A stretch of 5,257 nt of DNA from Fimbriimonadia bacterium (GTDB lineage: Bacteria > Armatimonadota > Fimbriimonadia > Fimbriimonadales > Fimbriimonadaceae), in contig JALGXY010000031.1 in the NCBI GenBank assembly GCA_029824495.1, positions 1-5,257 of the forward strand. Direction: 5' to 3'. Below are positions 1 through 5,257 of the stretch, in pieces. The notes under the pieces are model-generated. The model was not told the origin of the DNA, did not search any database, and saw nothing but the letters and a program-made list of their open reading frames with translations. How positions within the stretch are numbered: the first letter of the stretch is position 1; each line of letters opens with the position of its first letter. The position numbers and the translations under genes were made by a program.

Positions 1-1056
1 CCGCTCTGAAATGCTCGTCAGATCGGTCATGGCGATCGCTGCGTAGTCGAAGACCTGGGCCAGCGGCGCGCCGTGGAAATTGCCGCCAGAGATGACATCT
101 CCTCCTTCAAAAACGAGGGGATTATCGGTCGCAGACGAGGTCTCGATCTCGGTTGTTTTGATCGAGTGCTTTAGAGCGTCGCGAACAGCTCCATGCACCT
201 GCGGCATACATCGCAGCGAATAGGCGTCCTGAACCCGCTCGTCTCCTGTGAGATGGCTGTCGCGGATCTCGCTGCCCTCCATCAAGGACCAGAGATGAGC
301 TGCCGCATCCTGCTGTCCCTGGTGAGGCCTCGCTTTGTGAATTCTCGGATCGAAGGCTGAGCTCGTGCCCAGCAGCGCCTCAAGCGTCATGATGCCGGCA
401 ACATCGGCCAGTTTCACCAGCCGCTGCGCGCGCGCCAAAGCAAGTGCTCCGACCGACGTAAGAGCCTGAGTGCCGTTCAGAAGAGCCAGGCCCTCTTTGG
501 CCTGCAGTCTCAATGGTGCGATTCCAGCTTGCGCCATCGCATCTCCGCCAGCCACCTTTTCTCCCTTATAGATCGCCTCGCCCTCACCCATCACGACGAG
601 CGCGAGGTGCGCGAGCGGCGCCAAATCGCCGCTTGCCCCGACCGAGCCTTTGCTTGGAATCACCGGATGGACACCCTTGTTCAGCATCTCAACCAGAGTC
701 TCTGCTGCTGCAGGCCTGGCTCCACTGAACCCAGCGCAGAGAACAGAAGCGCGCAGCAGCAGCATTCCTCTGGTGGCGGCTTCTGAAAGCGGTTCTCCGA
801 CTCCGCAGGCGTGACTGCGGACCAGATTGACCTGGAGCGTTTCGAGTTCGTGGTCGGCGACGCGGATAGAAGAGAGCTTTCCGAACCCGGTATTGACGCC
901 GTAGACGGTCTCGCCTGAAGCAGCGATCGCCTCGATTGTCTGCCGGCTGGCGGCCATCATCTTCTGCGATTTCTCGCTGATCTGGACTGGCGCGTTATGC
1001 AGAGCGACCGATTCAATATCGCTCAGACTGAGCGGCTCACCGTTGAGCGTGATCAT
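1..1056 (-). CDS. hutH: Histidine ammonia-lyase HutH, N-terminal 352 residues (3' end outside the window)
   Basis: HutH deaminates L-histidine to trans-urocanate and ammonia, the first step of cytosolic histidine degradation. The frame is open without interruption from an ATG at 1056-1054 to the left edge, giving 352 of the roughly 510 residues usual for the family. The catalytic MIO prosthetic group forms from the Ala-Ser-Gly triad, seen at A141-S142-G143 inside GSVGASGDLAPLAH. Other active-site positions known from Pseudomonas putida HutH are present, each one residue lower: Y52 (in VYGVNTGFG), H82, N194 (in LALLNGTQ), Q276, Y279 and R282 (in YSLRCMPQVHG). The C-terminal part with the conserved catalytic glutamate near position 414 lies outside. 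Close agreement with the P. putida numbering supports this start, as does a -10 box 7 nt upstream; there is no Shine-Dalgarno sequence. Phenylalanine or tyrosine ammonia-lyases share the fold, but the His at 82 and the close overall match favour HutH. No other hut gene is visible; partners could lie to the left. Confidence 0.95.
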   Translation of the reverse strand, partial: MITLNGEPLSLSDIESVALHNAPVQISEKSQKMMAASRQTIEAIAASGETVYGVNTGFGKLSSIRVADHELETLQVNLVRSHACGVGEPLSEAATRGMLLLRASVLCAGFSGARPAAAETLVEMLNKGVHPVIPSKGSVGASGDLAPLAHLALVVMGEGEAIYKGEKVAGGDAMAQAGIAPLRLQAKEGLALLNGTQALTSVGALALARAQRLVKLADVAGIMTLEALLGTSSAFDPRIHKARPHQGQQDAAAHLWSLMEGSEIRDSHLTGDERVQDAYSLRCMPQVHGAVRDALKHSIKTTEIETSSATDNPLVFEGGDVISGGNFHGAPLAQVFDYAAIAMTDLTSISER

Positions 1057-1063
1057 TGGGGCG

Positions 1064-1069
1064 ATTATA
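1064..1069 (-). promoter_or_regulatory. Putative -10 box (TATAAT) of a leaderless hutH promoter
   Basis: Read on the minus strand, a perfect TATAAT is followed by 7 nt (CGCCCCA) and then the hutH ATG. This spacing would put the transcription start on the A of the start codon. No recognisable -35 hexamer sits 16-18 nt upstream (GATGCA at the 17-nt position); a TTGACC lies only 2 nt before the -10 box and is too close to act as its -35. The same layout occurs before the amidase gene, which makes chance less likely. The site is inferred from sequence only. Confidence 0.6.
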
Positions 1070-1176
1070 CGGGTCAATTCTTGGGATGCATCACCTTGCC
1101 GGGCCTGTCGGTTGAAGGAATAAATGGCCCCATCCCTTTAATCATTGGGCACGGCTTTGATTTCAAGCTCTGTGGT

Positions 1177-1202
1177 GCCAACGTCCACGTCTGCACGTTG
1201 GC
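1177..1202. promoter_or_regulatory. 8-bp inverted repeat upstream of hutH, possible operator or hairpin
   Basis: GCCAACGT at 1177-1184 and ACGTTGGC at 1195-1202 are perfect inverted repeats separated by 10 nt. The 26-bp span with half-sites about 18 bp apart centre to centre is compatible with binding by a dimeric regulator, but it could equally be an RNA hairpin in read-through from the amidase. It lies about 120 bp upstream of the hutH start, which is far for a repressor acting directly at the -10 box. No T-tract follows on either strand, so a classical intrinsic terminator is unlikely. Confidence 0.3.
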
Positions 1203-1258
1203 CCTCCTCCCCCATCCACGTCAAACTCTGCCTATTGGAGAGTTCTTTGGTGGACCCT

Positions 1259-1287
1259 CCCCTCCTCCTCCGGAGCAAGAGGAGGGG
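1259..1287. repeat. GC-rich palindrome, 9-bp stem, first of a related pair
   Basis: CCCCTCCTC at 1259-1267 pairs perfectly with GAGGAGGGG at 1279-1287 around an 11-nt loop that contains the small palindrome CTCCGGAG; a shifted 7-bp register with an 8-nt loop is also possible. Its arms resemble those of the neighbouring hairpin at 1299-1329, and the right arms of both run on into GGGGGAA. The pair may belong to a dispersed palindromic repeat family of the genome. This is inferred from the pair alone. Confidence 0.5.
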
Positions 1288-1298
1288 GAATCTGATAG

Positions 1299-1329
1299 CC
1301 CCCTTCCTCCTTCGGTGGGAGGAAGGGGG
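1299..1329 (-). terminator. Perfect 12-bp hairpin just after the amidase stop, terminator-like or 3'-end stabiliser
   Basis: CCCCCTTCCTCC at 1299-1310 pairs perfectly with GGAGGAAGGGGG at 1318-1329 around a 7-nt loop (TTCGGTG on the plus strand). In the amidase mRNA the stem begins 6 nt after the TAG stop. A stem this stable and this close to a stop codon suggests a role at the 3' end, either stopping transcription or protecting the message from exonucleases. No U-tract follows in the amidase direction, so it is not a canonical rho-independent terminator; some high-GC bacteria are thought to use stem-only terminators. It may equally be one copy of a palindromic repeat element together with the hairpin at 1259-1287. 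Confidence 0.5.
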
Positions 1330-1335
1330 AACGTT

Positions 1336-3036
1336 CTAGCGAGGCGTTGGGTCGTTGGCCAGGATCGCCGCAAAGTCGGGGCGGCGGCGGTGGATCTGCA
1401 TCAATTCCTGCACCGATTGGCCAACTGCACAGAGAGCTGGTTCACCATAGAGCCGCCCGATTAATGAGAGGCCCAACGGGCTGCCATCTTTCTCTCCTTG
1501 TGGCAGATAGAGCTGCGGGTGTCCGGTCAAGTTTGTCGACAGCAGCAGATGTGATCCACGGCCAGGGGCAGCGATGACGTCAAAGTCGCCAAGCTGCTCC
1601 TCGAAGTCTCTCATCAGAATCGAGCGGGCCCGCAGGGTCTGAACATAGTCGACCGAAAGGTGATACCGCTGGGCTCGAAAAATCCCGGGCCACAACGAAT
1701 TCTTGATCGTATTGACTTCGCCTGAGAGAGTAATCGACTCAAACGCGGCGGAAGACTCGATTGAGAGACCTGTCAGCAGAGCTCCGTCTGGAGGGCTGAT
1801 TTCTACCGGCTGCAGGTCAAATCCTGCCTCGCGCAGCGGCTTAAGATAATCCTTGTCTCCGTCACCAGCGAGGTAGCCCACCTTCGCCTTCTTGGCCGAG
1901 CCACAGCGGCCGACATAGTCGTCTGGCGACTCATACCTGGGACGGGCCCACTGAGTGCCTGGGTCGCGCGGGTCACCGCCCTCAATCGCGGCCAAGACAA
2001 TCATCGCATCCTGCGCAGTTCGGCAGATCGGACCAGCTTTGTCCATTGTCCAGCTCAGCGCCATAGCCCCGTGCCGACTGACTGCTCCATATGTCGGGCG
2101 CAGGCCGGTCACACGGCATCGATGAGAGGGCGAGACGATCGAGCCGAGCGTCTCAGTGCCGATCGTAAACGGCAGCAGGCCAGCAGCCATCGCCGATCCA
2201 GAACCGGCGGATGATCCGCTCGATCCCTGCGCTGGATTCCACGGATTTCGTGTGCGACCCTTATGCCAATGATCGTTCATGGCGAGGGCGCCCAGACTCA
2301 GTTTTGCGCAGATGATCGCGCCGGCATCGCGCAGCTTTAGGACGACTGCCGAATCGTAGTCCAGTTCGCGGTCCACGAACGGTTCAGCACCCCAGGTCGT
2401 CGGATGCCCTGTATAGGCGAACAGGTCTTTGACACCTGTCGGGATTCCGTGCAGAGGTCCTCGATACTTCCCTGCCCGAATCTCATTTTCTGCCGCTTTG
2501 GCCTCAGCCATCGCCTCGTCTTCGAGCAGGGTGATCACGCAGAGCAAGTGCGGACCGTACTTCTTGAGTCTGTCGAGGCAGATACGTGTCAACCGAACTG
2601 GCGACAGGTCACCATCCCGCACCAGCGGGGCCAGCTCGGCCACTGTCAAATGTGCGATATCTTCGTCCGTATCGGGAAGTCGCACCTTGTCAGGTCCGAC
2701 AGATTCCCAAGGGAACCGGCCAGCTCTTTTCCCGGTCGGCACGAAGTGCACAGCGGGCATCGTTTCGTAAGGAACACCGCTCGTTCTGATCGACTCGTAC
2801 TCACCGCGGAACTCCTTGACCGAGTTTAGGGCAGCTTTTCGCTCTTCCGCCGTAAACGAAAACGAACCGAGTTTCTCAATGATCTTGAGGTCAGCTTCTG
2901 TGATCTCACCGTCGTCTTGGATGAGCGGAGCGCCGCCCAAAATTGATCCGGAGAAGCCGCCAAGCAGGGGCACCAGTGCACCTGCACCAGCTGCGCCCAA
3001 GAACTCCTTGCGGCTCAATGTCGTGTCGATTCCCAT
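1336..3036 (-). CDS. Amidase-signature-family enzyme with N-terminal export signal-like segment
   Basis: This 566-residue protein belongs to the amidase signature (AS) family of Ser-cisSer-Lys hydrolases, which cleave carboxamide bonds. The predicted triad is K203 (in [10 protein letters not shown]), cis-Ser S275 (in [10 protein letters not shown]) and nucleophile S299 (in [11 protein letters not shown]); S275 and S299 are 24 residues apart as in Gat[12 protein letters not shown] and a C-terminal NLTGHP segment are also typical. It is longer than GatA (about 485 aa). Residues 1-35 carry SRKEFL followed by a hydrophobic Ala/Gly/Leu stretch, resembling a Tat signal with Lys for the second Arg, so an extracytoplasmic location is likely but unproven. 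Residues 36-125 form an extension before the AS core. These features argue against GatA of tRNA amidation, and no gatB or gatC is adjacent; the substrate is unknown. The ATG at 3036-3034 is preferred because it puts the signal at the N-terminus and has a -10 box 7 nt upstream; a TTG at 3054 would add six residues. The Gly usual before the VTGLRPT block is Arg (R308). Confidence 0.9.
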   Translation of the reverse strand: MGIDTTLSRKEFLGAAGAGALVPLLGGFSGSILGGAPLIQDDGEITEADLKIIEKLGSFSFTAEERKAALNSVKEFRGEYESIRTSGVPYETMPAVHFVPTGKRAGRFPWESVGPDKVRLPDTDEDIAHLTVAELAPLVRDGDLSPVRLTRICLDRLKKYGPHLLCVITLLEDEAMAEAKAAENEIRAGKYRGPLHGIPTGVKDLFAYTGHPTTWGAEPFVDRELDYDSAVVLKLRDAGAIICAKLSLGALAMNDHWHKGRTRNPWNPAQGSSGSSAGSGSAMAAGLLPFTIGTETLGSIVSPSHRCRVTGLRPTYGAVSRHGAMALSWTMDKAGPICRTAQDAMIVLAAIEGGDPRDPGTQWARPRYESPDDYVGRCGSAKKAKVGYLAGDGDKDYLKPLREAGFDLQPVEISPPDGALLTGLSIESSAAFESITLSGEVNTIKNSLWPGIFRAQRYHLSVDYVQTLRARSILMRDFEEQLGDFDVIAAPGRGSHLLLSTNLTGHPQLYLPQGEKDGSPLGLSLIGRLYGEPALCAVGQSVQELMQIHRRRPDFAAILANDPTPR

Positions 3037-3043
3037 GCGGGCA

Positions 3044-3049
3044 AGTCTA
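3044..3049 (-). promoter_or_regulatory. Putative -10 box (TAGACT) of a leaderless amidase promoter
   Basis: On the minus strand TAGACT, which fits TANNNT, is followed by 7 nt (TGCCCGC) and then the ATG at 3036. Spacing is the same as for hutH and would start the transcript at the start codon. The hexamer at the 17-nt -35 position is TTCATC, a weak match (3 of 6). If the TTG at 3054 were the true start, this box would lie inside the gene, so it also argues for the ATG. There is no Shine-Dalgarno sequence. Confidence 0.5.
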
Positions 3050-3094
3050 CACAAGACCCACCCGGCGATGAATCGCGATCACAATCAAGCTGTC

Positions 3095-3556
3095 ATGGCC
3101 GACGTACAGCCGAATTTCGCTGAGCGAACAGATAAGAAGATGATCGAGGAGGGCAGTGCCTTTGCTCCCAAGTTCGACAAAGACGGGCTGATCCCCGCTG
3201 TCGTGACAGATCATCAGACTGGCGAGCTGCTGATGCAGGCCTTTATGAACGCAGAGTCTCTGAAGATGACGATCAAGCTCGGCGAGGCGGTCTATTGGAG
3301 CCGCAGCCGGCAGGAGATCTGGCACAAGGGTGCGACCAGCGGACACACGCAGACAGTGATTGAACTGCGCACTGACTGCGATCAGGACTGCATCTGGCTG
3401 CGAGTCAAACAGGCCGGATCAGCCTGCCACGTCGGCTACAACTCCTGCTTCTACCGCGCCTATCCTGTTGGTGAAGAGTGGAGTGAAGGCGCAGAACTGA
3501 CCGTGACCGAGGCGAACAAATCGTTCGATCCAGACACGGTTTACAAGAAGAGCTAA
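3095..3556 (+). CDS. hisI: Phosphoribosyl-AMP cyclohydrolase HisI, monofunctional
   Basis: HisI opens the adenine ring of phosphoribosyl-AMP to give ProFAR, the third step of cytosolic histidine biosynthesis. From ATG 3095 the product has 153 residues and covers the whole domain: [10 protein letters not shown] (30-39), [10 protein letters not shown] (63-72), [12 protein letters not shown] (75-86), the metal motif DCDQD (94-98) and [13 protein letters not shown] (109-121). C95, C111 and C118 match the three Zn ligands of archaeal PRA-CH in spacing (16 and 7 residues), and D94/D96/D98 match the Mg-binding aspartates. There is no HisE (pyrophosphohydrolase) domain, so that step must be encoded elsewhere. 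The start is uncertain: ATG 3068 is in frame and adds nine residues, ATG 3140 removes fifteen and still leaves the domain whole. None has a Shine-Dalgarno sequence or a TANNNT box at the 7-nt spacing. The gene is divergent from the amidase and its stop overlaps that of the convergent beta-helix gene. No other his gene is visible. Confidence 0.93.
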   Translation: MADVQPNFAERTDKKMIEEGSAFAPKFDKDGLIPAVVTDHQTGELLMQAFMNAESLKMTIKLGEAVYWSRSRQEIWHKGATSGHTQTVIELRTDCDQDCIWLRVKQAGSACHVGYNSCFYRAYPVGEEWSEGAELTVTEANKSFDPDTVYKKS

Positions 3557-5257
3557 GGAACGATCACCTGGCGCTTCGTCTGATTGCGTAGGATTTCGAA
3601 CGTCCAACCGGAATTCAAGAACGTCAGCTTCACCAGCTCTTCAGCCGAGTTGTGCTCGTGCTTGTTGAGCGTCAGGATCACATCACCGGCTCGAAGCCCG
3701 ATGCTGTACAGCAGAGAGCCTGCCGGGGCATCGAGAACGATCACGCCCTTGTTTGGTTCGGCGCCATAAGCGCTCGACTCGTCGATGCCGCCCATCGATT
3801 TGATGATTCCCCCGCGCCAACCGACCCTTACGGCTTCTCCCTCCGGAGCCCTTCCCTGCGGATAGTAGACCGGCAATTCTGGAGTGCGAGCCATCTGCTT
3901 AAGCGGCGGATACTGAACCCCAAATCGATCCATGGGGAATGCCTTGAACCCAAGACTGTAGACGGGGCTGGTGACTCTCGGAGTGTAATCGCCGGTTTCG
4001 GCTGCAGTGAACTGCGGATCTCCAAACATCGATCCCAGCTCGCTCCTTTCGACATCCCTATCTGGCCAGGCAGCAAGGTCGTAGAAGTTGTAGCCGAAGA
4101 AGCTCCCCCAGCCGCCCATCCGGATGTCCTTGTGCCGGGAGCCCCAGATGTTGTTTGTCACCAGATCCTGTGAGTTCTTGTACCAGACGTGTGGGTGAAA
4201 GCCGTTGCCGACCGTAATGTTGTTGCGGACGATTCTTCGATAGCCCTCTCTCAGCTTGATCCCTCCATTCAGACAGAGGTTGTTTTCAAGAACGTAGTTG
4301 GTCGACCCATCATCCAGGTCGATATCCCAGCCGTGATCACAGCGCCAGCGGCTGTCCCGGATGATGGTCGGCTTGATCGCATCGAGCAGCATGAAATGCG
4401 GCTGATCCTCGATCAGATCGTCCGTCCAGCCCCGATTGGGATGCCAAAACCTGTCCCTGCCCCAAGAGTTGAATGAGCCGTGATCGCCAGTCTCCAAAAC
4501 CGTGTCAAACACATCGCAGTTTTCGATCAGATGGCCGCCCCAGGTGCCGTCGCCAATGTTGATTCCCGCACGTGGGCAGTCGTAGATCGAGCAGCTCCTG
4601 ACGGTGATGCTTTGAGCCATCGCGATCTGAACTCCAGCAACCTGTTTCTCCATCCAGCCAAAGTCGTTGATCAGGCAATCTTCCACAAGGCAGTCACTTG
4701 GGAAGTCCTCGGTTTTGGGGCCTGGAACTGTATCGATGTCTTCGATTTCGTGGGTCTGGCTGTAGTTGAATGCCGGAGTCCTGACGGAGTCAGGAGACCC
4801 CACAAAACAGATGCCGCTGGCTCCGGCGTTTGTGATGTGCGAGCGGGTTACTGAGCAGCTCTTGGCATAGCCGCTGAAGAAGACCGCATTGCCGCCAAGG
4901 TCGTGCATGTAGAGGTCATCGAGGTGGATCGACTCGACCCCCTCAGCAAAGATTGCGCCGCCGCGATGGATCATCCAGTCGCTTCTTAAGAGGGGCTCAT
5001 TCGTCTGCCAGTAGGTGAGCCCAGATCGAGTGAGAGTCAGGCCAGAAACGGTGATGCCTTTGACAGGGTTTTCGGCCGTGCCAGCAATCTCGATGAGGTT
5101 TTCCGGGCCCGAAACTTCGAGATAGAACTCATTGGGATCGACATCGTTTCCCGGCATAAGATGGAGCGTCTCACCATCGTAGAACCACTCGCCCGGTTCA
5201 TCGAGCTCCTCCAAGATGTTCTCAACATATCGGTGGTCCTTGTGCAGTCCGCTCGAT
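3553..5257 (-). CDS. Right-handed parallel beta-helix protein with C-terminal PDZ domain (5' end outside the window)
   Basis: The frame is open from the right edge to a TAG at 3555-3553, giving 567 visible residues (numbered here from the edge). The N-terminus is missing; a TTG at 5214 is an internal Leu codon, because coding-like sequence ([15 protein letters not shown]) continues upstream across it. [25 protein letters not shown] resembles the segment that leads into the helix in beta-helix carbohydrate-active proteins. Residues about 60-420 show repeated short strands with Asn/Asp/Cys turns ([45 protein letters not shown]), fitting the Beta_helix/pectate-lyase-like fold, plus a block [15 protein letters not shown] (257-271), then FGDPQF (411-416) and SLGFKAFPM (434-442). 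Residues 504-567 form a PDZ domain with GLRAGDVI at 520-527. Such helices usually bind or cut polysaccharides and the protein is probably exported, but its signal is not visible. GH141-like or polysaccharide-lyase-like activity is possible; I cannot identify catalytic residues. The long open frame and many hydrophilic turns show no frameshift. Confidence 0.85.
   Translation of the reverse strand, partial: SSGLHKDHRYVENILEELDEPGEWFYDGETLHLMPGNDVDPNEFYLEVSGPENLIEIAGTAENPVKGITVSGLTLTRSGLTYWQTNEPLLRSDWMIHRGGAIFAEGVESIHLDDLYMHDLGGNAVFFSGYAKSCSVTRSHITNAGASGICFVGSPDSVRTPAFNYSQTHEIEDIDTVPGPKTEDFPSDCLVEDCLINDFGWMEKQVAGVQIAMAQSITVRSCSIYDCPRAGINIGDGTWGGHLIENCDVFDTVLETGDHGSFNSWGRDRFWHPNRGWTDDLIEDQPHFMLLDAIKPTIIRDSRWRCDHGWDIDLDDGSTNYVLENNLCLNGGIKLREGYRRIVRNNITVGNGFHPHVWYKNSQDLVTNNIWGSRHKDIRMGGWGSFFGYNFYDLAAWPDRDVERSELGSMFGDPQFTAAETGDYTPRVTSPVYSLGFKAFPMDRFGVQYPPLKQMARTPELPVYYPQGRAPEGEAVRVGWRGGIIKSMGGIDESSAYGAEPNKGVIVLDAPAGSLLYSIGLRAGDVILTLNKHEHNSAEELVKLTFLNSGWTFEILRNQTKRQVIVP

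Larger units (their letters stand above)
1057..1335. other. Intergenic region between the amidase stop and the hutH start
   Basis: About 280 bp separate two genes of the same orientation, so hutH probably has its own promoter rather than depending on read-through from the amidase. From the amidase side the region holds a perfect 12-bp hairpin, a 9-bp hairpin of related sequence, an 8-bp inverted repeat near the middle, and the hutH -10 box at the far end. I found no convincing coding sequence: the open frames crossing it run through the palindromes and give low-complexity Pro/Glu/Ser-rich translations with no recognisable domain. Confidence 0.75.

Noticed and set aside
513..786. Two overlapping plus-strand open frames of 71 and 85 codons
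   Set aside because: Both lie wholly antisense to hutH, which reads as an intact enzyme with all expected active-site residues over this stretch.
1075..1080. Near-consensus TTGACC (minus strand 1077-1072) as the -35 box of the hutH promoter
   Set aside because: It lies only 2 nt upstream of the TATAAT, far below the 16-18 nt needed for sigma70-type recognition.
997..1464. Open plus-strand frame of 155 codons across the intergenic gap
   Set aside because: It starts inside hutH on the other strand, runs through the palindromes and ends inside the amidase gene. Its translation is low-complexity (Pro-, Glu- and Ser-rich) where it crosses the hairpins and shows no domain.
1336..3036. GatA subunit of aspartyl/glutamyl-tRNA amidotransferase
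   Set aside because: The catalytic core is of the same superfamily, but the export-like N-terminus, the long extension before the core, the SIVSP variant of the SIRxP motif and the lack of neighbouring gatB or gatC favour a separate exported amidase.
2816..3067. A hisI start at 2816, giving a 246-residue protein
   Set aside because: The extra 5' part runs antisense through the amidase N-terminal coding region and does not resemble HisI, which normally begins shortly before the DGLIPAV motif.
3652..4854. Several long plus-strand open frames (up to 173 codons) opposite the beta-helix gene
   Set aside because: They are antisense to a clear protein with repeated beta-helix turns and a PDZ domain; their translations show no recognisable family or coherent motif.

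Overview
This is a protein-dense bacterial chromosomal window with three genes on the minus strand and one on the plus strand. From left to right it holds the first two thirds of histidine ammonia-lyase hutH (minus, running off the left edge), a non-coding gap of about 280 bp, a complete secreted-type amidase (minus), hisI for phosphoribosyl-AMP cyclohydrolase (plus, divergent from the amidase), and the C-terminal part of a right-handed parallel beta-helix protein ending in a PDZ domain (minus, running off the right edge). I see no RNA genes, transposases, phage genes or CRISPR repeats.

The base composition is moderately GC-rich (high fifties percent, judged by eye). None of the visible starts has a convincing Shine-Dalgarno sequence. 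Instead, both minus-strand genes whose starts are visible have a TANNNT -10 box exactly 7 nt before the ATG (TATAAT for hutH, TAGACT for the amidase), so transcription probably begins at the A of the start codon. Such leaderless promoters are common in Deinococcota, Actinomycetota and several less studied phyla. The amidase and the beta-helix protein resemble proteins common in environmental lineages such as Armatimonadota, Planctomycetota and Acidobacteriota. An Armatimonadota-like (Fimbriimonadia-like) source is a guess, not a demonstrated assignment.

The genes do not form an obvious pathway operon. hisI acts in histidine synthesis and hutH in histidine breakdown, but they lie on opposite strands with an amidase between them, and no other his or hut gene is visible. 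hisI and the amidase are divergent with only 31-58 bp between their starts. hisI and the beta-helix gene are convergent with overlapping stop codons. The only sizeable gap, between the amidase stop and the hutH start, holds two strong GC-rich palindromes just after the amidase stop, an 8-bp inverted repeat in the middle, and the hutH -10 box at its far end.

No clearly new system is present. The points most worth following are the repeated leaderless promoter layout, the beta-helix-PDZ architecture, and the paired palindromes, which look like members of a dispersed repeat family.
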